NCBI RefSeq assembly: GCF_039538765.1
Contig: NZ_BAABCJ010000001.1
Coordinates: forward strand, 558,001 to 622,000
Source of the DNA: Zhihengliuella alba
GTDB taxonomy: Bacteria; Actinomycetota; Actinomycetes; Actinomycetales; Micrococcaceae
Length of the DNA stretch: 64,000 nucleotides
Direction of reading: 5' to 3'
This document shows, piece by piece, positions 22,725 to 30,990 of the stretch (position 1 is the stretch's first letter; each line of letters opens with the position of its first letter). Made by a program: the position numbers and the translations under genes. The notes under the pieces are model-generated. The model was not told the DNA's origin and ran no database searches. It worked only from the letters and a program-made list of their open reading frames with translations.

Positions 22725-24062
22725 TCACCGTCCGATCAGGCTCTGGCCGCACACACGGAGGGTCTCGCCGTTGATGCCGGCTGCCGCATCGGAGGCCAGG
22801 AAGGCGATGGCCTCCGCCACGTCCACGGGGAGACCGCCCTGCATGAGCGACGGCATCAGCAGCCGGGCCACCGCGCGGGTCGCGACGGGGACCTTCGCCG
22901 TCATCTCGGTCTCGATGAAACCGGGCGCCACCGCATTGATTCCCCCGCCGAGTTCCGCGAAGTCGGACGCGGACGCCTCCACCATGCCCATGACCCCGGC
23001 CTTGGAGGCCGCGTAGTTGGTCTGCCCCCGGTTGCCCGCGATGCCGCTGGTCGACGCCAGGGACACGATGCGCAGCCCGTCCCGCCCGGCGTCCAGGAAG
23101 GCCTCGTTCATGCGCAGCTGGGACTCGATGTTCACGGCGAGGACCGACTTCCACCGCGCCTCGTCCATGTTCGCGAGCAGCTTGTCGCGGGTGATGCCGG
23201 CGTTGTGCACCACGATGTCGAGCCCGCCGTGGCGCTCGAGGGCGTGCTCGAGGATCAGATGTCCCGCATCGGCCCGGGTGACGTCGAGCTGCAGCGCGGT
23301 CCCGCGCACCTCGTTCGCCACCGAGCTGAGCGCGCCGCCGGCCGCGGGCACGTCCACCGCGACGATGCGGGCGCCGTCGCGGGAGAGGACGCGCGCGATC
23401 GCCGCGCCGATCCCCCGGGCGGCGCCGGTCACGACCGCGACCTTCTCGGCCAGCGGCCGGTCCCAGTCCTCGGGCGCCTTGCCCGCGTCGGTGCCGACGG
23501 TCAGGAACTGCCCGTCCACGTAGGCGCTCCGGCCCGAGAGCAGGAAGCGCAGGGCGGCCACGGCGCTGGGAGCGTCCGCGCCCACGCCGTCGGTGAGGAG
23601 GATCCCGTTCCCGGTGGCTCCCCCGCGCAGCTCGCGGGCGAGCGAGCGCAGCAGTCCCTCGATCCCGCGGCGCGCCGCCGCGACCGCCGGTTCGTCGCGG
23701 ACGCGGGCGGGACGGGACAGGGTGATCACGCGCCCGCTCGGCGCGAGCTGACGGACCGCCGGGCCGAGTTCAAGCGCGACGTCGGCGAGGTCGCCGGGGT
23801 GCGCCACGTCGTCGTACGCGACGACGACCGCGCCCAGACGACGGCCCTGCGGCTGGTGCCGGTAGACGTCGAGCCCCCAGGCGAGGAGCTGCTCGGCGAC
23901 CGGATCGGCGCTGGCGCCGGACCCGAGGACTAGCACGGGTCCGGGGACGAGCGGCTCACCGGGGCTGAAGCGGCGCAGCTCGGCCGGACGCGGCAGCCCG
24001 AGTCGCTTGGCCACCTCCCGGGCGGGACCGGTGTTGACGAGCTTCTGGTACTGGTTGGTCAT
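22725..24062 (-). CDS. fabG4: High-molecular-weight 3-oxoacyl-reductase, FabG4-like
   Basis: A 445-residue SDR, nearly twice the length of ordinary FabG. Residues 1-200 form a flavodoxin-like N-terminal domain without catalytic residues. The C-terminal half is an active SDR: VAVVTGAARGIGAAIARVL near 207-225, VHNAGITRDKLL, then SLASTSGIAGNRGQTNYAASKAG-type catalytic Ser, Tyr and Lys. Mycobacterial FabG4 reduces 3-oxoacyl-CoA with NADH. ATG 24062 abuts the thiolase stop at 24063, so translation is coupled. Together with MaoC and thiolase it can run a beta-oxidation or elongation spiral. Confidence 0.92.
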   Translation of the reverse strand: MTNQYQKLVNTGPAREVAKRLGLPRPAELRRFSPGEPLVPGPVLVLGSGASADPVAEQLLAWGLDVYRHQPQGRRLGAVVVAYDDVAHPGDLADVALELGPAVRQLAPSGRVITLSRPARVRDEPAVAAARRGIEGLLRSLARELRGGATGNGILLTDGVGADAPSAVAALRFLLSGRSAYVDGQFLTVGTDAGKAPEDWDRPLAEKVAVVTGAARGIGAAIARVLSRDGARIVAVDVPAAGGALSSVANEVRGTALQLDVTRADAGHLILEHALERHGGLDIVVHNAGITRDKLLANMDEARWKSVLAVNIESQLRMNEAFLDAGRDGLRIVSLASTSGIAGNRGQTNYAASKAGVMGMVEASASDFAELGGGINAVAPGFIETEMTAKVPVATRAVARLLMPSLMQGGLPVDVAEAIAFLASDAAAGINGETLRVCGQSLIGR

Positions 24063-25394
24063 CTAGCGTGCCTCCAGAATCGCGACGACGCCCTGGCCGC
24101 CGGCCGCGCAGACGGAGATCAGGCCGCGGCCCGAGCCCTTCTCGTGGAGGAGCTTGGCCAGCGTCGCGACGATGCGCCCGCCGGTGGCGGCGAACGGGTG
24201 TCCGGCGGCCAGCGACGAGCCGGCGACGTTGAGCCGGCTGCGGTCGATCGACCCCAGCGCCCCGTCGAGGCCCAGCTTGTTGCGGCAGAAGTCCTCGTCC
24301 TCCCACGCGGCGAGCGTGGAGAGCACCGTGCCGGCGAAGGCCTCGTGGATCTCGTAGAAGTCGAAGTCCTGCAGCGTGAGGCCGTTGCGCTCGAGCAGTC
24401 GCGGCACGGCGTACGCCGGCGCCATCAGGAGGCCCTCGCGGCCGTGGACGAAGTCGACCGCGCCGGCCTCGAAGTCGACGAAGTTGGCCAGCATCGGCAG
24501 GTCGTGCTCGCGGGCGTACTCCTCGGAGCCCAGCAGGACGGCCGAGGCGCCGTCCGTCAGCGGCGTCGAGTTGCCCGCGGTCATGGTCGCCTTGGAGCCG
24601 AGGTCCTTGCCGAACGCGGGCTTGAGGCCGCCGAGCTTCTCCAGGGTGGTGTCCGGGCGGAGGTTGTTGTCCCGCGCGAGGCCCCGGTACTCCGTGATCA
24701 GGTCGTCGAAGAAGTGCCGTTCGTAGGCGGCGGCCAGGTTCTTGTGGCTGGCGAGGGCCAGTTCGTCCTGGGCCTCCCGTGTGATGCCCCACGCGGCCGT
24801 GGTCAGGGCCTGGTGCTCGCCCATCGACAGTCCGGTGCGCGGCTCGCCCGTGCCCGGGGCGTTCGGCGCCAAGTCCTTGGGGCGGAATTTGGACAGCGCG
24901 GCGAGCCGCTGCTTGCCCGTGCGTGCGCGGGAGAGCTCGAGCAGGACCCGGCGGAGCCCCTCGCTCACGGCGATGGGGGCGTCGGAGGTGGTGTCGACGC
25001 CGCCGCCGATGGCGGAGTCCAGCTGGCCGAGCTTGATCTTGTTGGCGAGCGAGCCGATGGCCTCCATGCCGGTGGCGCAGGCCATCTGGACGTCGTACGC
25101 CGGAGTGGCCGGGTCCAGTGCCGTGCCGAGCACCGCCTCGCGGACGAGGTTGAAGTCGCGGGAGTGCTTGAGGACGGCACCGGCGGCGACTGCCCCGATC
25201 CGCTCCCCCTGTAGGCCGAAGCGGGCCACGAGTCCGTCCAGGGCGGCCGTGAGCATGTCCTGGTTCGAGGCGTCGGCATACTTGCCGTTCGCCCGGGCGA
25301 ACGGGATGCGGTTGCCGCCGATGACGACGGCGTTGCGCACGGTCCTCGCTCCGGCGGCTGGGTTCTGCGATGCGGATGGGGCGCTGCTGGCCAT
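24063..25394 (-). CDS. fadI: Acetyl-CoA C-acyltransferase (thiolase), FadA/FadI type
   Basis: A 443-residue thiolase that cleaves 3-oxoacyl-CoA with CoA to acetyl-CoA and a shortened acyl-CoA. The acyl-accepting Cys is in VQMACATGMEA near residue 104. EIHEAFAGTVL and GHPFAATGGRIVATLAK supply the catalytic His residues, and SVCAAGGQGV carries the second Cys. It has a longer loop domain (LSRARTGKQRLAALSKFRPKDLAPN), as in FadI/FadA2. ATG 25394 has an AGGAGGA ribosome site. First gene of the three-gene operon, divergent from the TetR gene. Confidence 0.93.
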   Translation of the reverse strand: MASSAPSASQNPAAGARTVRNAVVIGGNRIPFARANGKYADASNQDMLTAALDGLVARFGLQGERIGAVAAGAVLKHSRDFNLVREAVLGTALDPATPAYDVQMACATGMEAIGSLANKIKLGQLDSAIGGGVDTTSDAPIAVSEGLRRVLLELSRARTGKQRLAALSKFRPKDLAPNAPGTGEPRTGLSMGEHQALTTAAWGITREAQDELALASHKNLAAAYERHFFDDLITEYRGLARDNNLRPDTTLEKLGGLKPAFGKDLGSKATMTAGNSTPLTDGASAVLLGSEEYAREHDLPMLANFVDFEAGAVDFVHGREGLLMAPAYAVPRLLERNGLTLQDFDFYEIHEAFAGTVLSTLAAWEDEDFCRNKLGLDGALGSIDRSRLNVAGSSLAAGHPFAATGGRIVATLAKLLHEKGSGRGLISVCAAGGQGVVAILEAR

Positions 25395-25456
25395 GGTTCC
25401 TCCTGCGGTGGAGACTGCGGTTCCGATGCGGGCCCGGTGCGACCGGCATCACTGTG

Positions 25457-25484
25457 ACCGAGCTTACCTGATACGCTCGGTATC
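25457..25484. promoter_or_regulatory. Candidate TetR operator between the thiolase and tetR genes
   Basis: Two inverted repeats overlap just before the tetR GTG: ACCGAGC (25457-25463) with GCTCGGT (25475-25481), 11-nt spacer, and GATAC (25470-25474) with GTATC (25480-25484), 5-nt spacer. The position suits autoregulation and control of both divergent operons. Which repeat is bound is unknown. Confidence 0.55.
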
Positions 25485-26183
25485 GTGAACTCGAAATCCG
25501 ACACCGGCGCCGAGACGGACGACGGCGCCCGCGACGGCCGCAGCCAGCGCTGGGACGCGCACCGCGAGGCCCGGCGCACCGAGCTGCTCCGTCTCGCCCG
25601 CAAGGCCGTGCACCGTTCGGGCCCGTCCGCCTCCATGGACGACATCGCCGCGTACGCCAACACGTCGAAGTCCGTGTTCTACCGGTACTTCGGCGACAAG
25701 TCCGGACTGCGGCGGGACCTCGGCGCGGTCGTGGTGCACCAGATGCGCACTGCGGTGGTCGGTGCTGCCAAGGCGGCCCCCACGGAGGAGGAGGGGCTGC
25801 GCCGGATGGTCGGCGCCTACCTCGAGCTCGCCGAGAGTTCGCCGAACGTGTACTTCTTCGTCACCGCCGTGGACCACGATCCGCTGGCCGGCGCCGCGGA
25901 CGGCACCGACGAGCCATTGGACACGTTCTTCCGCGACGTCACCGCCCTCGTCGCGGAGTCGCTGACGCACTACCTCCGCCGCACACCGGGCACCGATGGC
26001 GAGGAGGCCTCCCAGCGAGCGCAGTTCTGGCCGCAGGCGGCGATCGGCATGGTGCGTGCGGCCGGCGAGGCATGGCTGCGCGGCACCGATTCGCCCGAGC
26101 GTCCCAGCCACGGCGAGATGACCGAAATCCTGACCGGCTGGCTGGTGCACGGCATCGGCCGCCCCCACACGAAAGGCCAGTAG
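25485..26183 (+). CDS. TetR/AcrR-family regulator of the fatty-acid cluster
   Basis: A 232-residue TetR repressor. Helix-turn-helix residues 51-71 include MDDIAAYANTSKSVFYRYFGDKSGL, the typical TetR block. The ligand domain is rich in Ala and acidic residues. GTG at 25485 immediately follows a palindromic element, suggesting autorepression. It sits between the thiolase operon and the acyl-CoA oxidase gene, which begins on the base after its stop, so it most likely senses an acyl-CoA and controls both units. The function is inferred from position. Confidence 0.88.
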   Translation: MNSKSDTGAETDDGARDGRSQRWDAHREARRTELLRLARKAVHRSGPSASMDDIAAYANTSKSVFYRYFGDKSGLRRDLGAVVVHQMRTAVVGAAKAAPTEEEGLRRMVGAYLELAESSPNVYFFVTAVDHDPLAGAADGTDEPLDTFFRDVTALVAESLTHYLRRTPGTDGEEASQRAQFWPQAAIGMVRAAGEAWLRGTDSPERPSHGEMTEILTGWLVHGIGRPHTKGQ

Positions 26184-28289
26184 ATGAGCCAGGAGATTCC
26201 TACCGCAGAGGTCGCCGACCCGCGCATCGACGTCGCAGCGCTGGGCGAGCAGCTGCTCGGCCGGTGGGCCAAGACCCGCCGGACCGCGCGCGAGCTGTCC
26301 GCACGGCCGGAGGCCCACCGCATCGAGGGGCTGAGTCTGGAGGAGCATCGAGCCCGGGTGTTCGACCAGCTCGGCTACCTCGTGGAGCAGAAGGCGGTCC
26401 ACCGCGCCTTCCCCGAGCGGCTCGGCGGCTCGGACAACCACGGCGGCAACATCGCCGGGTTCGAGGAGCTGGTGGTGGCGGACCCGTCGCTGCAGATCAA
26501 GGCGGGCGTGCAGTGGGGCCTGTTCGGCTCCGCGGTGCTGCACCTGGGCACGCGGGAGCACCACGACAAGTGGCTGCCCGGCATCATGAGCCTGGACATC
26601 CCCGGCGCGTTCGCGATGACGGAGATCGGGCACGGCTCGGACGTGGCCGCCATCGGGACGACGGCCACGTACGACCCGGACACGGAGGAGTTCGTGCTCC
26701 ACACGCCCTTCAGGGCGGCCTGGAAGGAGTTCCTCGGGAATGCCGGCGTGCACGGCACGGCGGCCGTGGTGTTCGCGCAGCTCATCACCCGCGGTGTCAA
26801 CCACGGGGTCCACGCCTTCTACGTCCCCATCCGCGACGCGGACGGGTTCCTGCCCGGTGTGGGCGGCGAGGACGACGGTCTCAAGGGCGGCCTCAACGGG
26901 ATCGACAACGGCCGCCTCCACTTCGACCGGGTGCGCATCCCGCGGACGAACCTGCTCAACCGGTACGGCGACGTGGCCGTCGACGGCACCTACTCCTCCC
27001 CCATCGAGAGCCCGGGCCGGCGCTTCTTCACCATGCTCGGCACCCTCGTGCAGGGGCGGGTGTCGCTCGACGGCGCCGCGACGGCGGCGTCCAAGGTCGC
27101 CCTCCAGATCGCCGTGACCTATGCGAATCAGCGCCGGCAGTTCAACGCCTCCTCGGACACGGACGAGGAGGTCCTGCTGGACTACCAGCGCCACCAGCGG
27201 AGACTGCTGCCGCGGATCGCGACGACGTATGCCATGAGCTTCGCGCACGAGGAGCTGCTGGAGACGTTCGACCAGGTCTTCTCCGGCGAGCGCGACACCG
27301 ACGAGGCTCGCCAGGACCTGGAGACTCTCGCGGCGGCCCTGAAGCCGCTCTCGACCTGGAACGCGCTCGACATCCTGCAGGAGTGCCGTGAGGCGTGCGG
27401 CGGGGCGGGGTTCATCACCAAGAACCGGTTCACCTCGCTGCGTCAGGACTTGGATGTCTACGTGACGTTCGAGGGCGACAACAACGTGCTGCTGCAGTTG
27501 GTGGCCAAGCGGCTGCTGGCTGACTACGCGGAGGAGTTCCGCAAGTTGGACGCGGGGGTCCTCGCCCGGTACGCGGCCCGGCAGGCCGAGGATGTGGCCC
27601 TGAATCGGTGGGGTCTGCGCCAGCTGGCCCAGTCCTGGACCGACGCCGGCAGCGAGAAGCGCAGCGCCAACTTCCTGAAGGACCCACAGACTCAGCGGGA
27701 CCTGCTCGCGGACCGGGTCAGCACGATGGTCGCCGAGGTGGCCGGCGAGCTCAAGGGCGCGGCCAAGCGGCCCCAGGCGGAGGCGGCCGCCCTGTTCAAC
27801 CACCATCAGGATCGGATCATCGCCGCGGCCCGCGCGCACGGCGAGCTGCTCCAGTGGGAGGCGTTCACGCGGCAGGTCGACGCCGTCGAGGATGCGGGCA
27901 CCAAGTCGGTGCTGACGTGGCTGCGCGACCTGTTCGGGCTGTGCCTGATCGAGCGGGACCTGGACTGGCACCTGATGAACGGCCGGCTCTCCGGTCAGCG
28001 CGCCCGCACGCTGGGGCCGTACATCAACCGCCTGCTCGCCCGCCTGCGTCCGCACGCCCAGGATCTGGTCGACGCCTTCGGCTACGGACCGGAGCACCTG
28101 CGGGCCGAGATCGCCACCGGCATCGAGGCCGAGCGCCAGGACGAGGCGCGCGCCTACTACCGCCGGCTCCGCGCCTCGGCGGAGGCTCCGGTGGACGAGA
28201 AGGTGCTGATCGCCCGTCGCCGCGCCTCGGAGAAGGCCCGCCTGAAGGAGCGGGGGTCCAAGGCGCGCGTCGGCCGCTCGGGTGCCTGA
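26184..28289 (+). CDS. Acyl-CoA oxidase/dehydrogenase family protein (701 aa)
   Basis: A large flavoprotein that oxidises acyl-CoA to trans-2-enoyl-CoA. The architecture is that of acyl-CoA oxidases rather than short dehydrogenases: GAFAMTEIGHGSDVAAIGT (flavin and substrate loop), GTLVQGRVSLDGAATAASK, REACGGAGF, and VYVTFEGDNNVLLQLVAKRL with the catalytic Glu, then about 220 extra C-terminal residues. Length (701) matches peroxisomal ACOX-like proteins. If it is a true oxidase it would produce H2O2; if a dehydrogenase it would pass electrons to ETF. Sequence alone does not decide. ATG immediately follows the tetR TAG, so translation is coupled. Confidence 0.9.
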   Translation: MSQEIPTAEVADPRIDVAALGEQLLGRWAKTRRTARELSARPEAHRIEGLSLEEHRARVFDQLGYLVEQKAVHRAFPERLGGSDNHGGNIAGFEELVVADPSLQIKAGVQWGLFGSAVLHLGTREHHDKWLPGIMSLDIPGAFAMTEIGHGSDVAAIGTTATYDPDTEEFVLHTPFRAAWKEFLGNAGVHGTAAVVFAQLITRGVNHGVHAFYVPIRDADGFLPGVGGEDDGLKGGLNGIDNGRLHFDRVRIPRTNLLNRYGDVAVDGTYSSPIESPGRRFFTMLGTLVQGRVSLDGAATAASKVALQIAVTYANQRRQFNASSDTDEEVLLDYQRHQRRLLPRIATTYAMSFAHEELLETFDQVFSGERDTDEARQDLETLAAALKPLSTWNALDILQECREACGGAGFITKNRFTSLRQDLDVYVTFEGDNNVLLQLVAKRLLADYAEEFRKLDAGVLARYAARQAEDVALNRWGLRQLAQSWTDAGSEKRSANFLKDPQTQRDLLADRVSTMVAEVAGELKGAAKRPQAEAAALFNHHQDRIIAAARAHGELLQWEAFTRQVDAVEDAGTKSVLTWLRDLFGLCLIERDLDWHLMNGRLSGQRARTLGPYINRLLARLRPHAQDLVDAFGYGPEHLRAEIATGIEAERQDEARAYYRRLRASAEAPVDEKVLIARRRASEKARLKERGSKARVGRSGA

Positions 28290-28316
28290 CCGCGGGCGCG
28301 GCGGCTCCGCCGGGGG

Positions 28317-29519
28317 TCAGTGCCCGGCGAGCGCCGCTCGGTAGACCTCGAGGGTGTGGTCGGCGATCGCGTCCCAGGAGAAGCTGCGGGCGGCGCGCTC
28401 GCGACCGCGGGCGCCCATGCGCTCTGCCTCGGCGGGGTCCTCGAGCGCCCGGTTGAGCGCGGCGGCGAAGTCGGCGATGAACCCCTGCGGGTTCACGGGG
28501 GTGCCGGTGCCGTCGTCGTGCTGCTCCACGGGGACCAGGTATCCGGTGCTGCCGTCCTCCACCACCTCGGGGATGCCGCCGGTGGCGGTGGCGACGACGG
28601 CGGTCCCGCAGGCCATGGCCTCGAGGTTGACGATGCCGAGCGGCTCGTAGATCGACGGGCACGCGAAGACGGTGGCTTGCGTGAGGACCTGCATGACCTC
28701 CTCCCGCGGAAGCATCTTCTCGATCAGCACCACGTTGCCCCGGCTGCGCTGGAGTCCCTCGATGAGCTCGGCGACCTCCGCCGCGAGCTCCGGGGTGTCG
28801 GCTGCGCCGGCGCAGAGGACGAGTTGGACGTCGGCGGGCAGCTCGGCGGCCGCGCGCAGCAGGAAGGGCAGGCCCTTCTGGCGCGTGATCCGCCCGACGA
28901 ACGCCACGGAGCGGCCGGCGGGGTCGATGCCGTAGCGCTCGAGCGCGTCGGTCTCGGGTACGGGGCGCCAGGTCTCGACGTCGACGCCGTTGTGGACGAC
29001 GTGGACTCGGTCCGGGTCGACGTCGGGGTAGGCGCGCAGGATGTCGGCCCGCATGCCGGCGGACACCGCGATGATCGCGGAGGCGCCGTGGTAGGCGGTG
29101 CGCTCCGCCCAGGAGCTCAGGGCATACCCGCCGCCGAGCTGCTCGGCCTTCCACGGGCGCAGGGGCTCGAGCGAGTGCGCGCTGACGACGTGCGGGATGC
29201 CGTGCAGCAGACCGCCCAGGTGACCGGCCATGTTGGCGTACCAAGTGTGGGAGTGGACGATCTCGGCGCCGGCCAGGTCCTCCAGCATCAGCAGGTCGGT
29301 GCCGAGCGTCTGGACGGCCGCGTTGGCCCCCTGCAACTGGGTCGGCGCGGCGTAGCTGCTGACCCGGGCGCCGTGGTAGTCGGCGGGACGGGGGTCCCCG
29401 AACGCGCGGACCCTCACTTCCGTCCGCGTCGCGAGCACGCGGGTCAGCTCGGCCACATGCACGCCGGCGCCACCGTAGATCGTCGGGGGGAACTCTTTGG
29501 TAACAATGTCTACTCGCAC
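28317..29519 (-). CDS. glgA: Glycogen synthase / maltose-1-phosphate synthase (GT4)
   Basis: A 400-residue GT4 enzyme. The N-terminal KEFPPTIYGGAGVHVAELTR has the glycogen-synthase KxGG-like loop; HSHTWYANMAG, SAHSLEPLRPWKAEQLGGG, VHNGVDVETW, FVGRITRQKGLPFLLRA and PSIYEPLGIVNLEAMACGTAV with the EX7E pair follow. The length and divergent pairing with glgC match Mycobacterium GlgM, which makes alpha-maltose-1-phosphate from ADP-glucose and glucose-1-phosphate. I cannot separate GlgM from GlgA activity here. GTG 29519 has AGGAG only 1 nt away, too close to act as a ribosome site; TACGTT 6 nt upstream suggests a leaderless transcript. Confidence 0.92.
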   Translation of the reverse strand: MRVDIVTKEFPPTIYGGAGVHVAELTRVLATRTEVRVRAFGDPRPADYHGARVSSYAAPTQLQGANAAVQTLGTDLLMLEDLAGAEIVHSHTWYANMAGHLGGLLHGIPHVVSAHSLEPLRPWKAEQLGGGYALSSWAERTAYHGASAIIAVSAGMRADILRAYPDVDPDRVHVVHNGVDVETWRPVPETDALERYGIDPAGRSVAFVGRITRQKGLPFLLRAAAELPADVQLVLCAGAADTPELAAEVAELIEGLQRSRGNVVLIEKMLPREEVMQVLTQATVFACPSIYEPLGIVNLEAMACGTAVVATATGGIPEVVEDGSTGYLVPVEQHDDGTGTPVNPQGFIADFAAALNRALEDPAEAERMGARGRERAARSFSWDAIADHTLEVYRAALAGH

Positions 29520-29631
29520 GCTCCTAACGTAGCCGGTGCGGGTGAAGTCACATAGGGTTTTGTCACAGATCACGGCGCGGATCAGCCCCGGTCGACCCGC
29601 GCCGGTCGCCCGATGGACATTGGAGTAAGTC

Positions 29632-30918
29632 ATGCCCAAGTGCCGCGTACTCGCCGTCGTCCTCGCTGGCGGAGAGGGCAAGCGCCTCATGCCGCTGACC
29701 GAGGACCGCGCCAAACCCGCCGTCCCGTTCGCTGGCGCCTACCGGCTGATCGACTTCGCGCTCTCGAACGTCGTGAACTCGGGCTACCGGCAGGTGGTGG
29801 TCCTGACGCAGTACAAATCCCACTCGCTGGACCGACATATTTCCGAGACCTGGCGGATGTCCACGCATCTGGGGCACTACGTGGCCTCCGTCCCGGCGCA
29901 GCAGCGGCTCGGGAAGGAGTGGTTCCTCGGCTCGGCCAACGCCATCCACCAGTCGATGAACCTCATCCACGACGCGCAGCCCGACTTCGTCCTGGTAGTC
30001 GGCGCGGACCACGTCTACCGGATGGACTTCTCGGCGATGCTGGAGGCCCACATCGCCTCGGGGGCCAGCGCGTCGGTCGCCGCCGTGCGGCAGCCGGTGA
30101 AGCTGGCCGACCAGTTCGGGGTCATCGAGGTCGACCCGGACCGTCCCGACCGGATCGCCCGCTTCGTGGAGAAGCCGCCGACGACTCCGGGCCTGCCCGA
30201 CGACCCGTCGATGTTCCTGGCCTCCATGGGCAACTACATCTTCACCACCGAGGCGCTGATCGAGGCGCTCGAGGCCGATGCCCAGCGGGAGGAGACCGCC
30301 CACGACATGGGCGGCGACATCATCCCGTCGTTCGTCGACCGCCAGGACTGCGCGGTCTACGATTTCTCCTCCAACCCCGTCCCGGGCGAGGCGACGACCC
30401 CGCTGCGCTACTGGCGGGACGTGGGCACCCTGGACTCCTACTACGACGCGCACATGGACCTGCTGGCCGCCGTCCCCGCCTTCAACCTGTACAACCACGA
30501 GTGGCCCCTATTCACGCGCCAGACCGCCTCCCCACCGGCCAAGCTGGTCCACGGGGAGGACGGGACGCCGGGGAACGCCCACGACTCGCTCCTGTCCCAC
30601 GGCGTGGTCGTCTCCGGCGGGTCGGTCGAGCGCTCGATCCTGTCCACCGACGTCACGGTCGGGCTCGGCGCTGAGGTCTCCGACTCCGTCCTGCTCGACG
30701 ACGTGGTCGTCGGCGCCGGGGCCGTGGTCCGCCGGGCCATCCTCGACAAGCAGGTCGTCGTCCCACCGGGCGCCACGATCGGCGTGGACCCGGAGGCCGA
30801 CCGCGCCCGCGGATTCGTGGTCACCGACTCCGGCCTGACGGTCATCAGCAAGCGCCGCGTCGTCGAGCCGGACACGGCGTTGAGCAGCGCCGACGCGGGA
30901 GGCCCCGGCGCGTCGTAG
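29632..30918 (+). CDS. glgC: Glucose-1-phosphate adenylyltransferase
   Basis: A 428-residue ADP-glucose pyrophosphorylase that makes ADP-glucose from glucose-1-phosphate and ATP, the control step of glycogen synthesis. Nucleotide-binding LAGGEGKRLMPLTEDRAKPA is at 11-30. GSANAIHQSMNLI, VVGADHVYRMDFSAM, the sugar-phosphate FVEKPP and YWRDVGTLDSYYDAHMDLL follow. A left-handed beta-helix occupies the last 100 residues (SILSTDVTVGLGAEVSDSVL). ATG 29632 has GGAG 6 nt upstream. Divergent from glgA/glgM, so the two share the 112-bp control region. Confidence 0.96.
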   Translation: MPKCRVLAVVLAGGEGKRLMPLTEDRAKPAVPFAGAYRLIDFALSNVVNSGYRQVVVLTQYKSHSLDRHISETWRMSTHLGHYVASVPAQQRLGKEWFLGSANAIHQSMNLIHDAQPDFVLVVGADHVYRMDFSAMLEAHIASGASASVAAVRQPVKLADQFGVIEVDPDRPDRIARFVEKPPTTPGLPDDPSMFLASMGNYIFTTEALIEALEADAQREETAHDMGGDIIPSFVDRQDCAVYDFSSNPVPGEATTPLRYWRDVGTLDSYYDAHMDLLAAVPAFNLYNHEWPLFTRQTASPPAKLVHGEDGTPGNAHDSLLSHGVVVSGGSVERSILSTDVTVGLGAEVSDSVLLDDVVVGAGAVVRRAILDKQVVVPPGATIGVDPEADRARGFVVTDSGLTVISKRRVVEPDTALSSADAGGPGAS

Positions 30919-30990
30919 CGACTCCGCCGGGTGGGCGCGGGGTACCGCCGGTCGGGGGCGGTACGGGCGGGCCGGTAAAGTTCTACCGTC

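Noticed and set aside
25464..28097. 877-codon minus-strand frame over tetR and the acyl-CoA oxidase gene
   Set aside because: Antisense shadow; the opposite strand carries complete TetR and ACOX motifs.
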